Assembly (NCBI RefSeq): GCF_001039355.2
Contig: NW_019775750.1
Location: forward strand, 130,417-194,416
Direction: 5' to 3'
Source: Lingula anatina
Lineage: Eukaryota > Brachiopoda > Lingulata > Lingulida > Lingulidae
Length of the DNA stretch: 64,000 bases
Shown: one piece after another, positions 53,139 to 64,000 of the stretch
How the letters are laid out: every line of letters starts with the position of its first letter
How positions within the stretch are numbered: position 1 is the stretch's first letter
Position numbers and translations under genes: made by a program
The notes under the pieces: model-generated
What the model saw: the letters and a program-made list of their open reading frames with translations, nothing else
Told to the model about the DNA's origin: nothing
The model's database searches: none

Positions 53139-53768
53139 GTAAGATGATTATTTAGCAATATTTGATATTATCCCAGTCCAGCTAATGGTGTCCAATAGTA
53201 TATCCCTACTGCTACAATTTATTTACCTAATGAAAATAAGTTTTTTTTTCAGAAATCATTGTTTAAAATGACAGAGACCTTTTGTGATATGTGTAAAGTC
53301 ATATTGTAAAAAAAAATTTAAAAAACTGAATGACTTAGATGTGTAATTCTCTTCTTTCATTAATGTAACCCTTCAGCAGCTGTCATAACTTGTCCTTCAT
53401 GTCTTCGTCTCTGTTGTTTATTCACAGGTTTAACAGCCATGAAACCTCACCAAAAGCGTGCCCTAAAACAGCAAATGGAGCTACTGGTCAGTAACATTAC
53501 CACGCCATGCCTGAGTTACCTGCTGGACAAGCTGATACAGGAAGACATCATCACTGACAGAGAGAAGGAGTATGTACGTTCAATTCCATTTACTGAGGAC
53601 ACAGAGGGAGCTGAGGGGGCAGCAGCAGCAGCCAGTGTGGTGTTTCCTGAACAGACAAGAACACTGCTCAACATACTGCTCACCAAAGAGGAGAGGGCAA
53701 TACATTGTCTATGTAGATGTCTGGAGAAAAATGGGCAGGGCTTTCTAGCAGAGAAGCTAAAAAGGTAA
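49676..53768 (+). CDS. LRR-ROC-COR-CARD protein, gene 2 (HEPN-less paralogue)
   Basis: Exons are 49674-53138 (coding from ATG 49676, or MAEE at 49718) and 53428-53768, joined in phase 1. The sum is 3,804 nt (1,267 aa plus stop). About 22 LRRs precede a ROC with GETESGKTS (581-589), DFGGH (628-632) and THLD, then COR with the same HFPWLLE and LGHFQPMRRDWRDG blocks, the YLVCPHC cluster and the CARD. The catalytic and structural motifs are as complete as in gene 1. The upstream HEPN exon is disrupted, so a functional product would have to start in this exon or upstream linker and would lack the HEPN. LRR number differs from gene 1 (22 against 12), which suggests a different ligand or none in common (inference). 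Confidence 0.8.
53428..53768 (+). CDS. Exon 4 of gene 2: CARD
   Basis: The acceptor TTCACAG is followed by FNSHETSPK in one frame and TAMKPHQKRALKQQMELL in the frame joined from exon 3. The CARD core is conserved with gene 1 (ITTPCLSYLLDKLIQ, IITDREKEYVRS, CLEKNGQGFLAEKLKR) and the stop is TAA 53766-53768. Only one copy here, unlike the apparent tandem pair in gene 1. Confidence 0.85.
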
Positions 53769-54044
53769 TTAATGTTACCTGGCATCTAAATAAAATGTTT
53801 ATGTTTTATATGAAACACATGTAGTACATGTCTGTAGGTTTCATAATCTTGTGAATTTTTGACTCCTAAAAACATGTAATAACTCTGAAGAAGAAGTTTA
53901 TGTGAATGGGTTCAAAATTTTTGTTCCATGTATACAAATAAAAACAGGTACAAAATATAATAACTTCAACTTGCCAGTATTTCTAAAATACCAACCTTTA
54001 ATTTTCATTTTCCAGATTCCCAGCATGTTACGATAACTGAAATG

Positions 54045-55060
54045 CGAACTGCTGCAGCAGATATCCAATTCCATGGATGATGACATTGATAACACTATGT
54101 CTTATTGGATCATTACTGTCTGGTGACTGTGACCCACTACTACAGCAGATATCCAATTCCATGGATGATGACATTGATAACACTATGTCTTATTGGATCA
54201 TTACTGTCTGGTGACTGTGACCCACTACTACAGCAGATATCCAATTCCATGGATGATGACATTGATAACACTATGTCTTATTGGATCATTACTGTCTGGT
54301 GACTGTGACCCACTACTACAGCAGATATCCAATTCCATGGATGATGACATTGATAACACTATGTCTTATTGGATCATTACTGTCTGGTGACTGTGACCCA
54401 CTACTACAGCAGATATCCAATTCCATGGATGATGACATTGATAACACTATGTCTTATTGGATCATTACTGTCTGGTGACTGTGACCCACTACTACAGCAG
54501 ATATCCAATTCCATGGATGATGACATTGATAACACTATGTCTTATTGGATCATTACTGTCTGGTGACTGTGACCCACTACTACAGCAGATATCCAATTCC
54601 ATGGATGATGACATTGATAACACTATGTCTTATTGGATCATTACTGTCTGGTGACTGTGACCCACTACTACAGCAGATATCCAATTCCATGGATGATGAC
54701 ATTGATAACACTATGTCTTATTGGATCATTACTGTCTGGTGACTGTGACCCACTACTACAGCAGATATCCAATTCCATGGATGATGACATTGATAACACT
54801 ATGTCTTATTGGATCATTACTGTCTGGTGACTGTGACCCACTACTACAGCAGATATCCAATTCCATGGATGATGACATTGATAACACTATGTCTTATTGG
54901 ATCATTACTGTCTGGTGACTGTGACCCACTACTACAGCAGATATCCAATTCCATGGATGATGACATTGATAACACTATGTCTTATTGGATCATTACTGTC
55001 TGGTGACTGTGACCCACTACAACACAACAGATATCCAATTCCATGGATGATGGTGAATAC
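54045..55060 (+). repeat. 88-bp minisatellite, expanded (gene 2, 3' side)
   Basis: About 11 units of exactly 88 bp with starts CAGCAGATATCCAATT at 54056, 54144, 54232 and onward to 54936. The last is variant (AACACAACAGATATCC near 55024) and runs into sequence shared with gene 1. The units appear identical to each other. Because 88 is not a multiple of 3, each open frame ends after about two units, so it is not a protein repeat. It lies after a probable acceptor at 54015. Confidence 0.95.
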
Positions 55061-56290
55061 TTATTTGATCAGTATGTGTTACAATGTGACGTGCAATGTA
55101 TATACTGTATAATGTGTTTCAAATCAGTTTTGTTATGGTTTGTAAATATAAACTCAGGACAGCTCCTATTTCTGGAGGCAGAGACACACAGTGGTATAAG
55201 TATTGTCTAACATCAGCAATACAAGGAAGACGATAAATAATTCTTGCACTATTCCCTTTCAGTGTTTAAGGAAATGGGAGTTTCTGGTACATATTTTTCG
55301 TTATTTATTTCCTGTATTTTAACTTTTAACACTTCCAAATCTTACGATGTTATAATGGATACTGGATATCTCCAGTCGCTGATTTTGTAAATAAAAAATA
55401 GACACGGTGTCAAATTATTTCAATGTTGTGGAAACATTGATCTTTATTTCTTCTCTAGTAAATACAGGTACTGAGAGATATCATTTATTAAGACCGGTGA
55501 GCGTGATTTGATAGATGTTTTGGAGAAGTGACATTGGCAAGCAATTCCTCTGTATATTGTCTGCAATAATACTGTGTTTGTGTATAGCCTGTCAGTACCT
55601 CTATTTTAACACACTGTACAAGTTTGAATATTGTATATTCATCTCTTGGATCATATATAATCATGCACCAACAGTTTATATTATATTATATTATATTATA
55701 TTATATTATATTATATTATATTATATTGCAGATTTTAATAGTTTTAAGTATGTCAGGCATTTACCTATCCTAGCCTGTGTCTCCATTATTTGTCAATTTA
55801 AAGCAACTTTTCATTTAAATTGAATGACAAAATTTTCAGGATTTAAGCCGTATCTATTAAGGCATTTTGTCACAACTTTTTCTAACTGTTCAGCATAGAG
55901 AGCCATTGAATTTCACCCTTTATTGTTAATTTCGTTATTAAGACATGATATATCTGTAGGATTTAGATTTGTTTTAAGACATGGGGTAGCATTGATGATT
56001 AATTGGGTGCTTCGAGAACTGTTTCTTTTTTAATGTACTTATACGTTATAAGCATTATGCTATCGCTGTATATGGTATCATTATTATTGTTGGATAGTCC
56101 CTGCCCTATTCTTTCATACAATTTCAATTTAGCATTGTTGAAATTGCTTCACTGTTACAGTTACATAGCATTATTTGCTGGCGAGATTAGAATGACTTTA
56201 TTAATCATTTTCCTAGTATACCAGTCCGTTAATTGCATTTTTACCCTCACACCCTTTTACAGATATGGGTGGTGTTTTTGTGATAATTAA
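55061..56290 (+). other. Probable 3' untranslated or flanking region of gene 2
   Basis: Shared with gene 1 to about 55640, then unique. No domain in the short frames. Contains a pentanucleotide microsatellite (separate entry). Confidence 0.4.
55677..55728. repeat. (TTATA)n microsatellite
   Basis: About ten perfect 5-bp units. Confidence 0.95.
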
Positions 56291-57080
56291 AAGTATTTCT
56301 CTAAAATGAGTTTGTGTTTAATTAAAATATCCTTATATTATTAACTTGTATGTCTTGTATCAGGCAAAGAGACCAATGGCAGGTTGCTCTTCTCATACTG
56401 TTTGCTCAAACAGAAAGTTCATGTTGTAATAAATCTTGTGTTTAATTAAATATAGTAATATTATTTATATTGTTTTCAATTAATGCAGTCCAGGCCCCTC
56501 TCCTTCGGTTTTTGAAAATTTATCACACCAATACTCCACTCTTGATATTAGAATTTTGACTAGCTAAATTATAGTTCTAAACCGTATCAAAGGGCACTGT
56601 TTGCTCTCAAAAACACCAATTTGAAATGTTTTCGGGGCCATTGATCAGGCTCCGAACCCCACATCAAAGGGGCGAGGGTCAGCTTCTCATCCGAGGCCTG
56701 TCGTTCTGGACCCCCTTCAAATAATCCTTGATCCGCCCCTACTAAAGAGGTTATGATTTTTGTTCTGATTCTTTGTTTTTCTCTTAGCAACATCACGACA
56801 AAAAGTTGTGAACAGATTTTGATGATATTTTAGAAACTGTCGAGAAGGCGACCGTGTGCTGTTCTAGTTAGTGATGACTGTGTCAATGCAGGTCAACTCC
56901 TGTTGCAGTAGTTTTAAAGCAACACGAAATTACACTCTTGCTAAAAATGTTGAAATATTGCAAAGGAGTATTGCATCTTCGATGCCAATAAGTTCAACAT
57001 AAGACAAAATAATTGACAGCCGGTTCATAGTGTATTATTATACATCTGTATTATTATACATTTTATATATCTTCAAGTTA
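56291..57080. other. Spacer with a dispersed-repeat fragment
   Basis: No gene. The part near 56620-56740, read on the minus strand (GGGGCGGATCAAGGATTATT), resembles the motif at 58498 (GGCGGATCCAGGATTATTTA), so both belong to one dispersed family. Confidence 0.5.
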
Positions 57081-57083
57081 CAC

Positions 57084-57520
57084 TATACAACATTGGTCAA
57101 AAAGGTTGTCCCACCCCCATTTCCATGTACTTTTATTTACAAAGGATCACCTCACAGCTGTAAATTGTAAGAAATAGTGTTTTTTATTACAGAAACCGTG
57201 TCTAACATAATTAATGGTTAAAAAAATACAAAATAGTGGTGATAATATACATATTTAATACAATTTAGTGAAATTTATAAGAGGTGCCCTCTCAAATCCA
57301 CTGTTTCACTGTGACTTCTACAGATGTAAATAAATGACTATTAAATTGAAAAGACGACATCAAATGTCACCAAATTCACACACAATTAGCATTAGGGTGT
57401 GCTTGTTAAAGGTCACGTGTCTAACAGCGTATGCGTCTACCGCGTACTGCAATTATCTCCTGCAACAAGCCTCCAACACGGGTAACAATTCTGTTGTGTG
57501 GTACAAGATACAAGAGTCTA
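57084..57520 (-). mobile_element. Tc1/mariner terminal fragment
   Basis: It begins at a TA with TACAACATTGGTCAAAAAGG, the inverse complement of the end at about 42430, and continues in parallel to about GGGTAACAATTCTGTTGTGT, matching 41380 and the complement of 42030. It represents one end of the same Tc1 family and then breaks off before the transposase core. Confidence 0.7.
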
Positions 57521-58140
57521 TCAAGATACAAGAGTCTATCAACGTCAGCCGTCACCAGCCAACCATAAATAAGGAGTTGTCAGGTCTATTCCGTTCGTTC
57601 GTTCTCTGTTGGGTAAAAAAAATCCCATGAGATCTGCTTGGATCAGCTCATGAATCAGGAGTCTGCTGTGCTGGTGACTGATTTTTTAGAAAAACTGAGG
57701 TTTTAGTGCGTTTTTTTTGCCAGTGTTCCCCAGAGAAGTTGCTGACAATATTCTCTTTTGACAACACATCTTGTACATTGTACTGTGACCCGGTCCTCCT
57801 CAGTTGTGATTTTATGAGAGTCACTTTTGCTGCTGGCTGCATATAGTGCTTGATATTACACCCATAGGTGATGTTATCCTTGAGCCATTTCAAGGTAAAC
57901 AACAATGTCCTTTTGTTTGCGTCCTTGGCATATGCGACGAGACGAAGTCACTTTCAGAACTGCTGTGCAAAATTTAACTTGCAACTATCCATGCCTGCCT
58001 TATGGGCCTAAACGTACATGTGACATTACATTCTGCTTAGACTTATCACGCAGGCACCCACAGCAAAAAACAATCGATCCAGCATCCCTGCCTTGCAAAT
58101 TGTTTATTAGTTATTATTTTAGTCAGGTATATCATATTTA
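57521..58140. other. Unassigned open frames, no gene supported
   Basis: Two opposed frames of 78 to 85 codons (57905-58141 plus, 57905-57648 minus) meet at 57905. Neither has a domain I recognise nor a splice context. A 19-bp word, AAGATACAAGAGTCTATCA, is tandemly repeated near 57507-57541. Confidence 0.3.
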
Positions 58141-58149
58141 ATGTTAAAA

Positions 58150-60560
58150 TATTCATTCTTTGAGAGATTTCACTGGACCTCTTCATCTTATAATTAATAA
58201 CCTTAGCTCTATCCCTCTGTGTAGTAGATATTTAGTAGAAATGCATATCTATTTTACAATACATTTTATAAACAAAGGTGATGTTTTTTTGTGAGTCATT
58301 TAGAAAAGGTTAAAGTTTGAATTTGTTTTAAATTTGTAAAACATTTACGAATGCAACTTATTTTCAAAGTTTCATATACGTTGTGTCTCAAATATAAACG
58401 ATGACTGTATTTACAATAATGTTATTTAAGATGATATTAGAAACACTTCAGAAGTCCACCTACCAAGCTGACTTTCAAGTGACTCTTACTCTGACAGTGG
58501 CGGATCCAGGATTATTTAAAAGGGGGGTCGCTTTTTTCTTTAATTTTTTATTATTTTTTGAAGTGTGTGTGTGTGTGTGGGGGGGGGGGGGGGGTTCGCA
58601 CCTGTTTTCAAACTTTTTGATCTATCAAACTTATCTCATTCGTTTGAAATACGCAGCATTTCATCGCTGAATTTCGACGAGGGTCCCATTGGGGTGGTAG
58701 TGATCACAGTTCACGGGAAATAAAATCACCAATTNGCCACGGAGGCAGTTTGAGATGATAAAGTAAACCGTCTTCTGATTTCAATTGCATCAGCAGTACT
58801 TGGCACCGCTATCGCAATCCTTATGTTACTGACATGCATCAAAGGAAGAACCCGATAATTGTGATGCTCAGCGAGCACAACGCTCAATATACTGTAAACT
58901 ATCCACCAATTACAAGTAAGTCTACCGTTAACGATGTCAAGTCCAAAACGGGCAATGCTGATAATTACCCTTTTTAATTTCAAGTTTTAATAATGTGAAA
59001 TGCGCAATACGTTGACAAACACTATACTACTTGAATGATATGTTGTCATATTCCTTGTGCTACATCAAAACTAGCACCACCTAGGTCAAGTGGTCCCCTA
59101 ACACCATTTTTTTTTTCATTTGGGACAAGCAAGTCTATCTGTAAAAATGCAAAGCTTTGGGCCATATAGAAGTATTAGACGGGTAGCTATCAATACTTTT
59201 CTCTACAGTGCAAAACCCTTTTTACAGCATAATATGCGGGTCTCGTTCTTTGTCTCGTTTTACCACTTCTGAGATGTCATTGTATTGATTTCTTAAGGTC
59301 TGTGACTTAAAAATTCAGATCACACACAACTGCATTATACATGATAGCAACTAAATAAATAGAGGGCAAATACGGAGAAGAGCGTTTTTGTCGAAATGGG
59401 TCTCAATGCAATGATTTAAGCGCAAAGTAAACTTATTTCAGTTTGGTTAGCGAGGGGTAAATGTAATTCCAGTATGCGGCTTTTGTGACAGGGGGATAAT
59501 TTAATCTTTTATTCACCTGACGATTTTTACCAGTATTGTGTGCTGCATCAAGAAATTGCGCAGTTATGAGACACTAGTCCTAGTGGGACGACGTGAGAGG
59601 GGAGAAATTCCAAATTGTATTTCTTCATTGATGACACCTTAAATTTCAAGGTAAATGCATAGATCATTTGATGTTCTGGATAAAAGTAAATATTTATTTT
59701 TGATGACACCGTTCTGGCGATGTACAGTTTTAACATATTAGGTGACACAGCTCAGAGTATAAAGTGAAATACTGTTAACTTATCAATCAAAATCAAGCAA
59801 ACGGTACAGTTTATTCAAAATAGGCGTAGGACATATCTGACGGAACTAAAAATAAGAATTTCTGCGCCACTGGACCCAAATTACGAGATTTATAAGCGTG
59901 ATTTGTCCTAACAAGGGCAGGGCGTGGCTGAACTTAATGTGATGACGTTTTAGGCGCGAACAGCAATGGGATTCTATCACAGCCACATTGAGGAAGTCCA
60001 TGACACAAATTCCATGTACAGTAAATCACACCTTTGAAAATAACTGCTACAACTACAATAGCAAGGTAAGTAAAATTCTAAAAATAAATAAATACATAAA
60101 TAAATAAATAAATAAATAAACATTTTTTATTTCATTTATTTTCTCTCGGAGAAATAATTTATCATCATTAAAGGCAGGGGGAAATGGAGGAGACAATGCC
60201 TGTGACCCCCCTCCAAAAAAAAAAAAAAAGAATGACCCCCCCCCCCATGTTTCAATAAGAGCATTGTTGATTTTTCTCTTCCGTGTAAGCACAATATAAT
60301 AATACAGGATTTAACTGTAGATAATTACTACAAAAGTTCATTCTTATAAAAGAAAACCAGTAGGATGAAAAGAAAGTCTACAGAAATAATGGCATTTTAT
60401 CAGACCAGATTTGTTGATATTTTATATTTATATTATTCTAGTGAGATATGACACTTTCTACGAATGATGGTAAATATATTTATATAAATTACAAAACACG
60501 CATTAAACAGGCAAGTGTCAAACATCCCTATTCATATGAGCACACGTACAAAACATTGTA
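58150..60560 (+). repeat. Dispersed repeat family R, copy 4
   Basis: The longest parallel to copy 2: 58150-58400, 58430-58500, 58736-59100, 59225-59400, 59440-59620, 59880-60060 and 60330-60540. A second dispersed repeat (GGCGGATCCAGG) is inserted at about 58497-58734, ending at a single N (58735). A G-rich tract lies near 58580-58594. Confidence 0.75.
60079..60120. repeat. (AAAT)n microsatellite
   Basis: About ten units of AAAT/AATA. Confidence 0.9.
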
Positions 60561-60784
60561 CATCAATATGAGAACCAGATAACACTGCAGTTTTTAGCCT
60601 CCAAATTCTACAAAATATCAATTCGGTTTTAATATGCTTGATGAGGAGGTGTAAATGCAATGCATTTACATTGCAGATTTTCAATGTGAATTTATCTGTC
60701 ATTTCAAGATCCCACAAGTTTTGCTTAAATTTCCCAGGCCCCACATTTCTCTTCCAGCCTCCTCCAACTTAAATAATGACCGGT

Positions 60785-61625
60785 CCCTTAGGGGAGACCG
60801 TGGCTAGTTGGACCCCGGGATAAGTTGCCCTCCCCCCCTCCCGTCAATTTATGAAAAAGTAAATTCGAGTTTAAAAAAATTGGCCACAAACTCTTGTACA
60901 GTGACCGTAGCCTACAATGCTAAGGAAGTGTCGGACGTTAAAAAGTTTTACTTAAGCGGTGAGTCCAAATAAACGATTTCTGCACCTAAAAGTAATTTTG
61001 TTTAAAAGATTTAAAAATCTATTTTCATAGGCTTTTGATCTAATAAAGTATACGTATAGGACATCAGACTAAAGCTCTGAAGCAAATTACTTGAAATTTT
61101 ACAAAAATGTGTTAACGTTGTCCATTCTTGTACCATAAACGGCTGCAATGCTTAAATCTAAACATTGTGGACCTGGGACTAGTTGGCCCCCTTGGCTCTA
61201 GGGGCAAGTTGGACCTGCATATTGACCAAAATCCTTCGCGTGCAACAGAGCTACAGATCATTGTTGAAACAAATAATTACCAGTTTAAAACAGAATGTGT
61301 TAGTTTCTTTTAAAACGAAAATTTATTATTCGTTTTCATTCAAAAACCTTAGTATTTATACCATTATTAATTTATTCTCAATTACAAACAAAACAAATTG
61401 TATTGATAGATATTTTGGTTCTTGCAACACATACAACGTGACGGACGGAAAACTCAATAAATCTGCCTCATTTGAATATTCATTCATCAAAGACTCTCAC
61501 AAATCAATTTCATAAATAAAAAATACATAAAAATGTATTCAAGGCGTTTACATGGATACTTACTTCATTTTCGTAGAGGGTGCCAACTTGCCCCAAGCCT
61601 TGGGCCAACTTGTAGTTCCTTAGTG
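60785..61625. repeat. Possible 840-bp element with imperfect inverted ends
   Basis: The left side has CCTTAGGGG, then CTAGTTGGACCCCGGGATAA. The right side read in complement has CTAAGGAAC, then AAGTTGGCCCAAGG. The AGTTGG-CCC words also recur near 61160-61215. Similar spacing suggests degraded inverted termini, without a clear target duplication. No coding content recognised. Confidence 0.4.
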
Positions 61626-61804
61626 TAAATGTATCAACAACACACGTTTCCGGAACTCAAAAGTAACAATTCTTTCGCGCCTTCATCTTAAATCCAGTGA
61701 GGAAGAGTAACGCACAGGGGAGTATCGTTGTGATTGAATTAGGATGCAGAAAAGTAAATTAATTAAATCGGGCACTGCATATACATCAAAAATAGTAACG
61801 TATT

Positions 61805-61942
61805 GAATTCAGATCATTAAAAAAATATTAAAAATAAACAATGGATCTTTACATTGAAATACAGACAATGGTAAAAAACAGATCATTAAAATTTATTTAA
61901 AATAAACAATGGATCTTTACATTAAAATACAGACAATGGTAA
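61805..61942. repeat. Small tandem duplication
   Basis: Two units of about 65 to 70 bp containing AACAATGGATCTTTACATT and ACAGACAATGGTAA. Confidence 0.8.
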
Positions 61943-62380
61943 TATGAACAGTACATTCTCTTTGTTTTGGTACGCCATTGTTTCAACGGCTGTGTGAAAC
62001 TGAGTATCCTTAGGCCGTTGTTGTGTCGTACATGTAGGTGAAATTATACAATTTCTGTGTGGATGCACAGAGTTGTTCATTGATTGTGCAGCATTGCAAG
62101 ACAAGGGGTTGTTTTTTTCTAGAAGTGTCTATTGGTTTAAGGAGGCATAAAGAATTGTCAAGATATATTAGGCTTATTATGATCCATGTGTACCAGTTTG
62201 ATGTTGGTGTCTTAACGCACAAAGTCAGCAAGGACGCAGAACTAACGGTGTACGGCAACTGCACTGATATTGAAAGGGCTCCGTATAGTCAATTTTTAAC
62301 AGGCAAGCACATTCCCCCACCTGTCCTGCAATTAACATTGGGGAAATGGTTCGTCGAGTTTGTTGAAATGTGTTAGTATT
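61943..62380 (+). other. Unassigned open frame 62038-62376
   Basis: A 112-codon frame without recognisable domain, signal peptide or splice evidence. It ends in a stop next to the R-family piece at 62380. I cannot say whether it is coding. Confidence 0.2.
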
Positions 62381-62830
62381 ATATGCGGACTATTTTGTTT
62401 TCGTTTTTACTACTTCTAAGGTGTCATTGTACTGTATTCTTAGGATCCGTGGCATGAAGATTCAAAACAAACACCTCTGCATTATACACGACAGTGGCTA
62501 CGGAATATAGGAATAGCACAGAGAAACACATTTTTATTGAAATTGGTCTTATTTCAGCTCGTTTTGTGAGGGTAAAAAAAAAACGTCTGCTATTCGCCCT
62601 ATTGCTTAGTTGTGTATCTTTAACTTTTATTTACCTGACGGTATTTCCCATATTGAGTGCTGTATCAAGAAATTGCGCAGTTATCAGTTATGAGACAACT
62701 TTAAAACAACTTGAGAGGGGAGCAAGAAATTTCACATTTACTCAAAGGCAAATCAGACATTTTAGAACTGGATTGACCTATAGCTCGTGTAATGTATCGT
62801 TTCCTTCTTTTGAGGTTTAGGAAAGTCAAT
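62380..62830 (+). repeat. Dispersed repeat family R, partial copy 5
   Basis: Matches the 40130-40530 and 59225-59620 part of R (TTACCTGACGGTATTTCC, TGCTGTATCAAGAAATTGCG). The 108-codon frame inside (62494-62820) is not open in the other copies, so it is probably chance. Confidence 0.65.
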
Positions 62831-62989
62831 TATAATTTTGTCTGTTTAATAGAAATCCTGCAGGTAAACTATTTGTACAATCTCAATATGTGCTGTTGAT
62901 TGAAGATATAAATATGATTTTTTATGTCCGCCGATATCTATATTGTCCTTTCCACAATTTGTCAGACATAAACGAAGAAAACCGCTCTG

Positions 62990-63370
62990 ACTTAAATATT
63001 CAAAACAAACACCACTGCATTATACATGTTTGTAGTTAAAGGAAAGAAAAAAAAAAAACAAGGAGAAACCTATGGATCTTATTTCAGTTTGTTTTGTGAG
63101 GGATATATAAAACGTCTGCTATTCAATCTACTGCTTTGTCGTGTGGTTTTTTGAGCCAGGGGGTATTTCAGTATTGTGTGCTGTATCGAGATATAGCCCA
63201 GTTATCAGACATAAGCCCCAGTGAGACGACGTGATAGGAAAGAAAGATGTTGCAAATTACCCAAAAGGTAAATCAAACAAGTTTGGCCTGTTAGTAGGCT
63301 TGTTAAGGACCAAAAATTGGCCAAATGCTGCATTTTGTAGTACAAATGTCTAACTTGGCACAAATGTCCC
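62990..63370 (+). repeat. Dispersed repeat family R, partial copy 6
   Basis: The same segment as copy 5, repeated 600 bp further on, followed by a piece (about 63290-63370) shared with 30290-30362, including CTAACTTGGCACAAATGT. Confidence 0.65.
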
Positions 63371-64000
63371 TTGCCCCCCCCCCCCTAAAAAATGTTTATC
63401 CAAGGAGACACGCGCTATCGATGCATAAATTAGCATAAATTATGCAAATTAGGTGCCAAAATATATAATATATAATATTTCCATCAATCTTTGGTCTAGA
63501 AACATGTATGGATTAACAAACCTGACTAAATTTCGGGACAAGGAACCCATTTTTGATATTATGGAAGCAATTGGCGGCCATTTTAAATATATCTCAATGC
63601 AATTTTTTGTTATATACCATCGCTATTGGACTATATCATGAGCAAGAAACTCATTTTTATCATTACGGAGGCCATTAGTGACCGTTTAACCATTCAAACC
63701 TAAGATGGCCGCCAAAAACCATTTTGAAAATGGGCATAATTCACTATTTTAAGCTATATGTTTTACATCTTTGTAAATGAGTAATACGTCATTTTCTATT
63801 ATTTTGTGGTGCAGAATTATCTGTTTCATAAAATGTGAGTACGAACTATTTTAGCCTCCAAAATCAATATACATGAAGGCTTAAGTTGTCACATAGACTT
63901 ACATGTGCCATGTACAGGTAGTCTAATTAGTACAAAATGTTTATAGCATCCTAAAGAGCTTGAAACAAGTGTAAGAGACCAAAATGGCTTCAGTAAAGGT
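63371..64000. other. No gene recognised at the right edge
   Basis: AT-rich, with repeated GGCGGCCATTTT/ATGGCCGCC words that suggest another repeat. No coding domain. Confidence 0.4.

Noticed and set aside
54045-55060. CRISPR-like array
   Set aside because: The units are contiguous tandem copies with no unique spacers, in a eukaryotic gene's 3' region.
54105-55112. Series of identical 65-codon frames
   Set aside because: They come from the 88-bp tandem repeat. The unit length shifts frame each time and no frame continues through the array.
62494-62820. 108-codon frame with a hydrophobic segment (possible membrane protein)
   Set aside because: It lies in an R-family repeat whose other copies do not keep this frame open.

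Overview
This is animal genomic DNA. It has split genes with GT-AG introns, dinucleotide and trinucleotide microsatellites, CR1/L2-like LINE remains, Tc1 and Harbinger relics and several small inverted-repeat elements. A HEPN domain, leucine-rich repeats, a ROC-COR GTPase and a CARD occur together in one gene, and the assembly is highly heterozygous. Both point to a marine invertebrate deuterostome, most likely an amphioxus (Branchiostoma). That assignment is inference, not proof.

Region 1 (about 1-19.5 kb, minus strand): one large gene of about 27 coding exons encoding a WD40-repeat protein of about 1,190 aa with a long charged, proline/serine-rich tail. It resembles WDR87/WDR97-type proteins (tentative). 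The reading frame stays open across all the exons I could join. There are two phase-compatible last exons. Its introns hold a 300-bp fold-back element, a 57-bp minisatellite and a long CA repeat with a 25-N gap.

Region 2 (about 21.3-29.8 kb, plus strand): an intact immune-receptor-like gene. Four coding exons, all joined by phase-1 introns, encode in order a DZIP3-type HEPN domain with an intact R-x5-H RNase motif and coiled coil, a short linker, a single large LRR-ROC-COR exon, and a CARD. The predicted product is 1,379 aa.

Region 3 (about 30-43 kb): repeat-rich spacer. It holds copies of a dispersed repeat family (called R here, with a Harbinger-type transposase fragment), a 554-bp element with perfect 30-bp inverted termini, a 614-bp element with 77-bp termini carrying a helicase fragment, a duplicated block with its empty site, LINE fragments, a tRNA-like sequence and a palindromic Tc1 relic.

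Region 4 (about 43-55.6 kb, plus strand): a paralogue of the region 2 gene. Its HEPN exon carries a frameshift and a nonsense codon, and intron 1 holds a degenerate LINE. Its LRR-ROC-COR exon is intact and expanded to about 22 LRRs, and the CARD exon is intact. Both paralogues end next to an 88-bp minisatellite, with 3 units in the first and about 11 in the second.

Region 5 (about 56-64 kb): more R-family copies, a Tc1 fragment and other repeats, with no convincing gene.

Most of the isolated single Ns sit where a stretch is repeated almost exactly, which suggests that alternative haplotypes were concatenated during assembly. Some local duplications, including the second CARD exon at 28.3 kb, are probably artefacts of this.
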